A DNA stretch of 41,859 nucleotides. It comes from GCA-2770975 sp050248915 (lineage in GTDB: Bacteria > Cyanobacteriota > Sericytochromatia > UBA7694). Each line of letters opens with the position of its first letter. Positions within the stretch are counted from its first letter, which is position 1. The notes beneath the pieces are model-generated. The model searched no databases and had not been told where the DNA came from. It saw nothing but the letters and a program-made list of their open reading frames with translations. Shown here piece after piece: positions 33,064 through 40,794 of the stretch. The DNA is taken from positions 1-41,859 of the forward strand of contig JBFWRL010000030.1 in the NCBI GenBank assembly GCA_050248915.1, written 5' to 3'. A program made the translations under genes and the position numbers.

Positions 33064-34415
33064 TAGGGTTTGCTGGGGTCATTGACGATGCCCATGTAGA
33101 GGATGGCGTTGGTGTAGCTCGAAATGGAATAGAAAAAAGGCCGATCTGCGACAAAACGGATCCTGGGTGTAATTTCTCCGCCTAAAGATTGACCAGAACT
33201 CACCAAGGGGCCGTCGATTCCCTGTTCATTCAGACTCACTTTTGCTTTGTGCAGCATTTGATCCGGTTGTTTGACCATTTTCATCAAGGGGCTGAAATCT
33301 GGTGAAGTCAAAATTTTGTCCAATCCCAGCGGAGCCATTAATGTTTTGAGATCATGTGCTTGCTCTTGCTTCCAGCGCGGGAAGGCGATTTCTTCAATCA
33401 GAGAACCTTTTCGAATCGCCATTTTTAAGCTGTACCACTCTCCATAGGTAAGTGTTTTGGCCCATTCCAGAGCCGATTTTGCTTGGGGTAGCGCAATCAG
33501 CAGGTCTAATTGTCTCAACCGTTCATTGATGGCTTTAACATCCAATTGCTCTGAAAAATAGATTTCTTTGACTTCATCAAAAGGCGCTTTTCTGGGGTTT
33601 TTATGCAGAAAAAGCGTTTGTTTTTGCTCACTCAAAGCGGTGGTGAACGTGTCATGGTAAGTCAAAGAGGGCGAAAAAGTGTAAAGCCAGTTTGCTCTTA
33701 AATACAGTGTATTTAATAAAATAAATTGGTTCTTTGGCTGCAATGTGTTTTGGGGAATAATTGTGTTGATCTGATTGTGTGTTTTCTCTCGAATCCAAGC
33801 ATTTATTCGGTTTTCTGTTTCGAAATCCATCGATCCAGTTTCAAACTGCACGTCATAGAGATCGGTCGCTTGGGGCACAAATTCGTCGGTGAATGCCTGA
33901 TTTTTTTGAATCCAGATTGAATGAAAGATGCCAGTCTCAAATGCCTCCTCGCTTTGGAGTGAGCGTTTGAGCAAGGCATATGCTTGGCTGACTTCTTCAT
34001 TGCTCATGCCCTCAATCTGTAAGACTTTGCCAAGTGTTTGACGGGTTTCGCCGCTGGAGCCCAGATAGAGGACCGTGAGCAGGCTGGCGATACTCAACGG
34101 CGAGAAAACCAGGTTTTGGTCTTTGGGTAGGTCCTTGCTGAGAATATGCAAGAGTTCAAAAGCCAGATGGTTGTAACCATCGAGGAGTTGGCTGTTTTTG
34201 AGGCTTTGCAACTCTGTGTCGGTCAGGCTGTTTAGACGGGAAGTGGCAATGGGACTCGGCATTTGGGGAGAAGGCGCGGCATGACTGGTTTGTTTGTTTT
34301 CGTTAGCGCGGCTGGGAGACAGGCTTGGATTTGTTTTTGTTGATGGAATTATTTGACAAGCGACCAAACTCAGCCAAACAACAAGGGTCATTCCTTTGTA
34401 AACGTTGCCACTCAT
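33063..34415 (-). CDS. Serpin-family lipoprotein
   Basis: The 450-residue protein has a lipobox WLSLVAC with the lipidated Cys at residue 20, a Ser/Pro/Asn-rich spacer to about residue 75, and a serpin domain. Serpin landmarks are NLVFSPLSIASLLTVLYLGS, FILLNTLYLRANW, and the C-terminal signature FVADRPFFYSISSYTNAILY followed by GIVNDP. Inhibitory serpins trap serine or cysteine proteases with a mobile reactive loop. Here the loop reads KVSLNEQGIDGPLVSSGQSL then GGEITPRIRF; the usual Ala-rich hinge is replaced by G-P-L-V and the loop is slightly short, so inhibition is doubtful. The ATG overlaps the NHL copy 2 stop, so the two are coupled. Confidence 0.92.
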   Translation of the reverse strand: MSGNVYKGMTLVVWLSLVACQIIPSTKTNPSLSPSRANENKQTSHAAPSPQMPSPIATSRLNSLTDTELQSLKNSQLLDGYNHLAFELLHILSKDLPKDQNLVFSPLSIASLLTVLYLGSSGETRQTLGKVLQIEGMSNEEVSQAYALLKRSLQSEEAFETGIFHSIWIQKNQAFTDEFVPQATDLYDVQFETGSMDFETENRINAWIREKTHNQINTIIPQNTLQPKNQFILLNTLYLRANWLYTFSPSLTYHDTFTTALSEQKQTLFLHKNPRKAPFDEVKEIYFSEQLDVKAINERLRQLDLLIALPQAKSALEWAKTLTYGEWYSLKMAIRKGSLIEEIAFPRWKQEQAHDLKTLMAPLGLDKILTSPDFSPLMKMVKQPDQMLHKAKVSLNEQGIDGPLVSSGQSLGGEITPRIRFVADRPFFYSISSYTNAILYMGIVNDPSKP

Positions 34416-35674
34416 TGCATACCGCTGGTCACTTGGGTTTCTTTGTAAAGGGTGGTCACGGTGCCGTCGGGAGTAATTTTGCGAATGGCTTTGTTGCCTG
34501 TGTCGGCCACGTAGAGATTTCCGTAATGGTCCACATCCAGAGCCGTTGGGTATCTGAATTGGGCGACTGTGCCTTGGCCATCGTTGAAACCTGCTTGATT
34601 GGCTCCTGCCAAAACGGAGATTGTTTTCTTCTCGAAATCGTATTTCCAGATCACATGGTGGTTGATATCGCTGACATACATATTGCCTTTGGAATCAAGA
34701 CGAATCCCCTTGTTTAAAATTCTTAAATTACTCGCTTGAATTGGATCTGGGAAATCTTCATAGTGATAACCAGGCACTCGAATGAAATTTTGAACTTTGT
34801 TAAAATCTACAGTTTTAATCGATTTCCCATTTGATCTATACAAATGTTCCTTGTAAATGGCAAAATAACCAGCACCATAAAATAACATATGGCTTTTTTG
34901 GTTGAAAATCGTTGAAATATAAGCACTGCTACTTTCGGAAAGGTTGCCATCCATCACAAAGTAAATGCGTTGGCTGGTAGGGTCCCAATAGAGATTTAAG
35001 GGGCCTGTCCGGGAAATATTACTGGGTGGAATGGTCGTTGAATCCACATCAAATTGGGCGACCGACTTATCCAGATTGGGCTGGTAGGTGTTTGTATCAA
35101 AGCCCAGCAGTTTAGAGCTGGACAATTGGCTGATATAAAGCCGGTTCTCTTCACGGGCCAGCTCAATTTCACTCATGTAACAGCCCTGGGTTTGCATCAA
35201 TTGACCCGGAAAAGCACTGAGTTTGCCGTCTTTGAACACATATAACCGATGAATACAGTCTTGGGAATTTTCGCTGTCAATTTGGATAAGGTTGTATCCA
35301 TCATATAAATCGCTGCAAGGCCGACTCGTGACATAAACAGTTTTGCCATCTCCGCTCACGGCCACATCCTGGGGATAGTCCAAGCGGGGTGGGTTATCGG
35401 CGCGAATCAGGGGGCAGGCTGTGGGGGCTGGAATCGGCGTGGGCATTGCTGTGGCGAGTGTTGTTGCGATGGCTGTGGGGTGAGGCGGGTTGGGCTCACT
35501 GGGTGGGAGTTCAGGTAATGCAGAAGGGGTGCGTGTGGGTGAAGCAGAGAGGGCGGTTGCGGGTTTTGCGGGTACAGAGCCGGTCTGGGGATGACAGGCC
35601 CAAAGCCCTGGCAGGACAGCCAGCAAAGCCAAGTATTGGCAGGATTTTTCTAAAGTCAGACCCGCAAAGCCCAT
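34412..35674 (-). CDS. NHL/beta-propeller lipoprotein, copy 2
   Basis: The 420-residue paralogue of the protein at 30903-32159 has the same signal and lipobox (GLWAC), the same Pro-rich spacer (slightly longer here, with AIATTLATAMPTP), and the same C-terminal NHL blades (FRYPTALDVDHYGNLYVADT). Differences cluster in two blocks: near residue 125 (YDGYNLIQIDSENS against TYNSQIIQLDTQNS) and near 305-345. Its stop overlaps the serpin start by ATGA, forming a two-gene lipoprotein operon. Both products should sit on the same membrane, so a complex of propeller and serpin is plausible but unproven. Confidence 0.86.
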   Translation of the reverse strand: MGFAGLTLEKSCQYLALLAVLPGLWACHPQTGSVPAKPATALSASPTRTPSALPELPPSEPNPPHPTAIATTLATAMPTPIPAPTACPLIRADNPPRLDYPQDVAVSGDGKTVYVTSRPCSDLYDGYNLIQIDSENSQDCIHRLYVFKDGKLSAFPGQLMQTQGCYMSEIELAREENRLYISQLSSSKLLGFDTNTYQPNLDKSVAQFDVDSTTIPPSNISRTGPLNLYWDPTSQRIYFVMDGNLSESSSAYISTIFNQKSHMLFYGAGYFAIYKEHLYRSNGKSIKTVDFNKVQNFIRVPGYHYEDFPDPIQASNLRILNKGIRLDSKGNMYVSDINHHVIWKYDFEKKTISVLAGANQAGFNDGQGTVAQFRYPTALDVDHYGNLYVADTGNKAIRKITPDGTVTTLYKETQVTSGMQ

Positions 35675-35704
35675 CGTAGCTCCCCTCTCTCAGCGCCTGT
35701 TCCG

Positions 35705-35733
35705 ATGATAGCTTTGATTCAGAAAATTGTAAA
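35705..35733 (-). promoter_or_regulatory. Promoter of NHL lipoprotein copy 2 and serpin
   Basis: On the minus strand, TTTACA (35733-35728) and TATCAT (35710-35705) are separated by 17 bp, identical to copy 1. The match between copies stops at about 35737, a few bases before the desaturase stop codon, marking one edge of the duplication. Confidence 0.65.
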
Positions 35734-35743
35734 ATGGAAAGTT

Positions 35744-36913
35744 TTACCGAATGACCGGCATATCGCTCTGCCCGGTGGTTACATCCAGCATCTTGCCAAA
35801 GCGTTTAAACACGTCTTCTTGCAGATAGGGCACGCCGTATTTTTCGCACAGGGCTTTGACCTTGGGCTGGACCTGCCCGTAGCGCAACATGGGCAGATCG
35901 GGCCAGATATGGTGCTCGATCTGGTAATTGAGCCAAAACTGCAAAAAGTCGATCAGATCGTTGCCGCAGGTGTAATTGACCGAGCCCGTGATCTGGTGCA
36001 ACATGCGTTCGGCTTTGTTGGCGGGTTTGCTTTCAAAGCGCGGGATATCGTCGCCGGTGTGATTCGGGCCCACGATCAAGAAAGAGTGAAAATTGGCCAG
36101 TAGCTCGGCCCCGAGAGAGTTGAGCAACGCGCTATAACTGGCCCAGAGGCCCGCGGGCAGAAAGAGGCTGGGCAGCAGCACAAATTGCAGCAGGGCATAA
36201 GGCAGATAGCCATCCAGGATCAATTCCAGAATGCCCTCGCGGTCGAGGGTATAGTCCCCTTGGGGGCCTTTGGCCTGGTGGGTGTGGATGGCGTGAATAT
36301 TGCTGGGGGCATAATAGACCGGCTTCCAGACCAGTCCCAGTCCCAGCATCAGGGCCTGGCGCAGGGGCAAAGGCAAGTTCGAATGGCGCAGTTTTTCTGT
36401 ATTGCGTTCGAGCAGATCGGGGTCAGCGTTTTCCCCGGTGTGGGTGTGGTGCAAAATATTGTGCTCGTAATTCCACGATTCGGGGGTCATCCAATCGGGC
36501 CAATCGACCCAGCGCCGCCAGCCCCGGCCAAAAAAGCGGCTGGTATAGCGCTTGGGCACACCGGGCACGCGATCGTAGCCCCGGTGGCCAATATGGTGCA
36601 TCAGCAGCCAGCGGGTCGTGCGGCCCAGACTCAGGCCAGCCATGCTGAGCAAATTGGGCCCCAGACCTGCGGTTAGCAGGCCCAGGGCTGTGGCCAGATG
36701 GCCCCAATTTTCAATCTTGCGCAGGTGGGCCAGATCTTGCGGGCCCAGTTGGGCGTCGATCTCGCTCCGCAAGGCTTGCAGCTCGGCCATAAAACCGCGC
36801 CAGTCCAGCTCTTTGAGGGCTTCAAAGCGGGCTTCGAAGTCTGTGTCTGCTTGGGGAGCTGGGGCACGCTCGTGCGCTGTGTGCTGGGCGGTTTGGGTCT
36901 GCTGCATGGGCAT
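35744..36913 (-). CDS. Membrane fatty acid desaturase
   Basis: The 389-residue protein has the three histidine boxes of di-iron membrane desaturases: MHHIGH (H106-H110), HNILHH (151-156) and Q331-I-E-H-H335. The Q-x-x-H-H form of the third box is typical of front-end (delta-6-like) desaturases and some sphingolipid enzymes. No cytochrome b5 domain is present, so electrons must come from a separate carrier. Residues 1-30 are Gln/Ala-rich and likely disordered. It is the last gene of the minus-strand operon, 2 bp after the metalloprotease gene. The substrate and double-bond position cannot be read from sequence. Confidence 0.88.
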   Translation of the reverse strand: MPMQQTQTAQHTAHERAPAPQADTDFEARFEALKELDWRGFMAELQALRSEIDAQLGPQDLAHLRKIENWGHLATALGLLTAGLGPNLLSMAGLSLGRTTRWLLMHHIGHRGYDRVPGVPKRYTSRFFGRGWRRWVDWPDWMTPESWNYEHNILHHTHTGENADPDLLERNTEKLRHSNLPLPLRQALMLGLGLVWKPVYYAPSNIHAIHTHQAKGPQGDYTLDREGILELILDGYLPYALLQFVLLPSLFLPAGLWASYSALLNSLGAELLANFHSFLIVGPNHTGDDIPRFESKPANKAERMLHQITGSVNYTCGNDLIDFLQFWLNYQIEHHIWPDLPMLRYGQVQPKVKALCEKYGVPYLQEDVFKRFGKMLDVTTGQSDMPVIR

Positions 36914-36915
36914 CT

Positions 36916-39561
36916 TTAGTCGTCGCGCTCCAGCATTGCTTTGACCGTGGCATCCATGATCGCCCGCGACTCATCCAAATGGGCGCGGGTGATGCGATCG
37001 AGTTTGCCGCCACTGGCTTTGAGCGTGCTGTCGATTTGGTTGCGCAGGCTGACCAAATCGTGGCGGGCCAGGGTGCGGGCATCGGAGGGAATGGACCGGG
37101 TTCTGCCCAGGTAGAGGGTCTTGAGCTGTTCCAAATGCACACGCTGCAAATTGCGGCGGAAGCTGGGCACATTTTTGCCCGCTTTGAGTTCACTCCAAAC
37201 CGTGTCGCTCAGATAGCTGAAATGTTCTTCGAGGGTAAAGCGGTCTTCGCCTTTTTTAAAGAGCATTTCGTTGTTCTGCAGGCGCATCAGCAGGGTTGGG
37301 CTCATCAGATAGCTCAAGACACTGGTGTGCAGGCTTTGTACGATCTGGTGCAGGGGCACATCCAGACGCATGCCAAAGGTATCGCCGTCAAAATTCCACT
37401 GCCGTTCGGGGCTCAGTTTGCTCAGCAGCTCGGGGCTGAATTGAAAGGCCTCGTTGACAAAGAGCTGATTGCCAATCGTTTTCAGGGCTTCGCGCTGTTT
37501 GGCTGCAGGCACGACCTGCAGCGGGCGTTTGCTGTCGGGGTCGCCGACATGGTTGCGGTGGGTGTAAATGCCGCCGACATAGCGTACCATGCCGCTGATC
37601 GAACGGAAATATTCACCCAGGCCCATCGAAAAGACCTCGCGCAGACGTGGGTAGCGCTCGCCGGGTTTTTCAAATTGGGCTTCAATTTTGCTCAGCAGCT
37701 CTTCGGCCAGATTCAAGCGTTGGCGCTGAAAGGCCAGCGGGTCGTCGCTTAAATCCCAGATATTGGCATTGGGATCGACCGAAGTCGGGCCACCGTAGAC
37801 ATCTTCGTCGGTGCCATACGCCAATTCGGGTTGGGTTGAACGGGCGGCGATTTTGTCGAGATGGCCTTTTTCGCTGGTGGCGCTGTCCGCTGGGAATTGG
37901 CTATAGGCGTATTCAATCGCCCAATAGTCATAGAGGCCGAGGCTGGTCTGGAAATACTCGCCTTGGGTCACGCCTTTGGGAGCGAGGTTCACAGGCACAT
38001 AGTCCATCACCGAGCTGGTCAGGCCTTTGCTGCGGGTCTGGTTGAGCAGGTGCAAATCGCTTGCTTTGTGCAAGGTGCTGGCCTTAAAATTGTGGCGCAG
38101 ACCGAGGGTATGTCCCACTTCGTGGGCGACCAGGGCCACAATCGACTCGCGCATAAAACGTGCGGCTTCGCCCGCAGGCAGGGCGCCACGGGTGGCCAAG
38201 AGCTGATGGCCAAAGGCCGCTTCGCGGGCCAAACCACTGTTGTATTCACAGAGCTGGGAGTGGTTTTGGCTGTTTTTGGCGCTTGGATTCAGGGCCTGCA
38301 AATTGGGTTTGACCTTTTCTCCGGCCAGGGGCACAGCCCAGCTTTCATATTCATCAAAGAGATAGCGCACAAAGTCGGCGCTGATGCGCACGTCGGCGTC
38401 AAAGATTTCGCCGGTCAGCGGGTGGGCGCGGGAGGGCCCAACAGCATAACCGGCCCCCGGATTGACCATCCAGCGAATCGTGTTGTAGCGCGAGTCTGCC
38501 GGATCCCAATCGGCATCGTCGGGCATTTGTTTGACCACAATTGCGTCTTTAAAGCCAATTTTGGCAAAGGCCTGGTTCCAGAGCAGCACACCCTCTTTGA
38601 CCGCTTCGCGGTGTTCGACCGGAATGGTATTTTCGAGCCAATAGACAATTGGCTCGCGGGGGGGCGAAAGGGTCAAGTTGGGATCGGCTTTTTCGAGCTT
38701 CCAGCGGTTGACATAGCGCACATAGGGGTCATTTTGACTGAAGCTGTTATAGTCCCAGAACATGGTGGTGAAATGGCCCACGCGGTCATCGGCCAGACGG
38801 GGCTTGTAATCGCTCTGGGGCAATTTGCTCAGGCTGTAATGCATCAGGTGCTGGAAGGTGCGATCATCGGCCAAAGTGGGGGTGGGAAAATCTGTGCCGT
38901 CACCAACAAAATTCAGACGCACCTGGATTTCGCTGTTTTTTTCGAAGGAGGTGACCTTCTGAATAAAGCTGTTGCGCTCATCGACGCGGTAGCCAATGCC
39001 CATCATGCGTTGCAGCATTTGAAAGAGCTTGCCACTGTTGGCCAAATCGCCCACAAACAATTCAGAGGCATCCACCAAAAGGGAGCCCTTCTCTGGGTGT
39101 GGGGGGGCAATAATTTGGGCGCTGCTCATCAGGGCGTCACTCACACCACGGGGAATGGCGCGGGAGATGGCTGTGCTCTCATTGGCGCGGTAGTTGAGAT
39201 TTTTGATATACATCTGAATCGTTTTGCCGTGTTTGCGGAAATAGACAGGCAGGGTGTTTTCCTGCGAAGAGGAGTCAAAAAAGGCCCCATCGCCGGCTTC
39301 GCGGGTCATACTCAGCAGAAAGACCTGCTCCAATTGAGCCGGTTGGAGCTCAAGCAAGATGCGCTGATCGCTCTCTTTAAAATGGAAGTTAAACAGGCCT
39401 GGAATGGGTTTAAAGTCTTTGATGGTTTTTTCAAAGGTGGGACCTTTGTCTTCTGCTTCTTGACCTTGGGCCTGAGCCCAGATGGGAGTGGCTGTTCCCA
39501 GGGTGAGACCGACACTCAGCAGAGGGGTCAGGGCGAGCAATGAGAGGCGACGTTTCAACAT
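36916..39561 (-). CDS. Secreted zinc-dependent metalloprotease (DUF5117/DUF4953 type)
   Basis: The protein has about 881 residues from the ATG at 39561, with a signal peptide MLKRRLSLLALTPLLSVGL leading to cleavage near IWAQA. The metzincin-type zinc site is HEVGHTLGLRH (H480, E481, H484, H490). FNFHFKESDQRILLELQPAQ near the mature N-terminus and VYWLENTIPVEHREAVKEGV before the zinc site fit the large bacterial DUF5117/DUF4953 protease family. An in-frame ATG at 39657 overlaps the upstream stop (TGATG) and would add 32 residues before the signal peptide; the shorter start is preferred because of the signal. The natural substrate is unknown. Confidence 0.88.
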   Translation of the reverse strand: MLKRRLSLLALTPLLSVGLTLGTATPIWAQAQGQEAEDKGPTFEKTIKDFKPIPGLFNFHFKESDQRILLELQPAQLEQVFLLSMTREAGDGAFFDSSSQENTLPVYFRKHGKTIQMYIKNLNYRANESTAISRAIPRGVSDALMSSAQIIAPPHPEKGSLLVDASELFVGDLANSGKLFQMLQRMMGIGYRVDERNSFIQKVTSFEKNSEIQVRLNFVGDGTDFPTPTLADDRTFQHLMHYSLSKLPQSDYKPRLADDRVGHFTTMFWDYNSFSQNDPYVRYVNRWKLEKADPNLTLSPPREPIVYWLENTIPVEHREAVKEGVLLWNQAFAKIGFKDAIVVKQMPDDADWDPADSRYNTIRWMVNPGAGYAVGPSRAHPLTGEIFDADVRISADFVRYLFDEYESWAVPLAGEKVKPNLQALNPSAKNSQNHSQLCEYNSGLAREAAFGHQLLATRGALPAGEAARFMRESIVALVAHEVGHTLGLRHNFKASTLHKASDLHLLNQTRSKGLTSSVMDYVPVNLAPKGVTQGEYFQTSLGLYDYWAIEYAYSQFPADSATSEKGHLDKIAARSTQPELAYGTDEDVYGGPTSVDPNANIWDLSDDPLAFQRQRLNLAEELLSKIEAQFEKPGERYPRLREVFSMGLGEYFRSISGMVRYVGGIYTHRNHVGDPDSKRPLQVVPAAKQREALKTIGNQLFVNEAFQFSPELLSKLSPERQWNFDGDTFGMRLDVPLHQIVQSLHTSVLSYLMSPTLLMRLQNNEMLFKKGEDRFTLEEHFSYLSDTVWSELKAGKNVPSFRRNLQRVHLEQLKTLYLGRTRSIPSDARTLARHDLVSLRNQIDSTLKASGGKLDRITRAHLDESRAIMDATVKAMLERDD

Positions 39562-39656
39562 AGCGCTTGGAGTTTCCTTATGCAGCTTTTTTTTGCAGGG
39601 ATGGATTACCCACCCATGGTACGATCTTCGCGGCGGTGGGTCAATCTTTGCGACCA

Positions 39657-40787
39657 TCAGATCTCAGTTTGTTCACCGCTTGAGGGCGTGAGTGCAGGGC
39701 CTTCTGGGGTGTCTTCCAGGCTGGCCGGCTGACGCAATTGTTGCTCCATCAGGGCCAGCAACGCTGCCATGATAAGCGGGCCGTAGACCAGCCCCATCGG
39801 GCCAAAACTGGTAATGCCACTGACAATTGCCAGAAAAATCGCCAGCGGGTACATATGGGTGCGGGCGTCAATAAATTTGGGCCGAATCACGACATAATAC
39901 AGGCCCTGCTCAATCAGCTCAACCACGACCAAAAACAAGACCGCCACCCACCAAGGGCCCGCAAAAAACAGATAGAGCACACAGGGCAGATAGACCGCCA
40001 AGGTGCCCAAGGGGATCAGGGCCAGGATTCCGAGTAAAATGCCCCACATCAACGGGCTGGCAAAGCCAAACAGGGCAAAGACCAAAGCCATCAGACCGCC
40101 AAAGATCAGTGAGGAGACCATGCCACCGACCAGAACGGTCTGGCCCACATGTTCAACCGAATCGACCAGACTTTGGGCTGTTTTGCGATCAAAGGGCATC
40201 AGCCGTTTGACCAGTTCAATGATCTGCTCGCCGTCGCGGATCAGAAAAAAGGCAATAAACAAGAAATAAAAGGTGGTCAGGCCGACCATAAAGGCATTGT
40301 TGAGCAGGTTCAGGGCATTGTTGTAGAGCAAAGAGCCAATATTCTGCAATTGGGCCAGGGCGTCTTGTTGGATGGAGGTGAGGTCAAAAGAGGTGCCAAA
40401 GACCTTGAGTTTGGCATTGATCTGGTTTTCGAGACCCATCAGGCGTTTGCCAATCATGCTAAAGCCCCCGCTCTGGAACATGTCTTGCACAAATTGCACA
40501 AAGCGCACGGCTTCGAGCCCGGCCAATAAAAACAAGAGAAAGACAGGCAAAACCATCACCAACAGGGCTGTGAGGGTGGCCAATGCGGCAAAAAGATTGG
40601 GATTGTTGCGCAAAGCCAGTGGCAGACGGGGTTTTAATTTAATAAAAATACTGGCGGTGATCGCTGCCAAGATAAAAGGCATGATAAAGGGCTTGAGCAT
40701 CCACAGTGCCAACGCCATCACACCGAGGTAGAGCCCCAGGCGGGTGATATACATGCTGGTCAGTTGGTAGCGCGGCTCTAAATTCAA
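39657..40787 (-). CDS. AI-2E family transporter
   Basis: The 376-residue protein has about seven to eight hydrophobic segments and AI-2E family (TqsA/PerM-like) hallmarks: FYFLFIAFFLIRDGEQI in the middle and LVYGPLIMAALLAL at the end. Family members export small molecules or exchange ions; some are Na+/H+ antiporters, so the name does not prove autoinducer transport. An NhaC-type antiporter gene lies 7 bp upstream. The start is uncertain: a TTG at 40787 directly abuts AAAGG, and an ATG 33 bases later is the alternative. The stop overlaps a possible metalloprotease start as TGATG. Confidence 0.87.
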   Translation of the reverse strand: MNLEPRYQLTSMYITRLGLYLGVMALALWMLKPFIMPFILAAITASIFIKLKPRLPLALRNNPNLFAALATLTALLVMVLPVFLLFLLAGLEAVRFVQFVQDMFQSGGFSMIGKRLMGLENQINAKLKVFGTSFDLTSIQQDALAQLQNIGSLLYNNALNLLNNAFMVGLTTFYFLFIAFFLIRDGEQIIELVKRLMPFDRKTAQSLVDSVEHVGQTVLVGGMVSSLIFGGLMALVFALFGFASPLMWGILLGILALIPLGTLAVYLPCVLYLFFAGPWWVAVLFLVVVELIEQGLYYVVIRPKFIDARTHMYPLAIFLAIVSGITSFGPMGLVYGPLIMAALLALMEQQLRQPASLEDTPEGPALTPSSGEQTEI

Positions 40788-40794
40788 CCTTTGT

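Noticed and set aside
37861..39543. Long 560-codon plus-strand frame
   Set aside because: It is antisense to the metalloprotease gene, which has a signal peptide and the HEVGHTLGLRH zinc site. The plus-strand translation is His/Gly/Val-rich with no domain.
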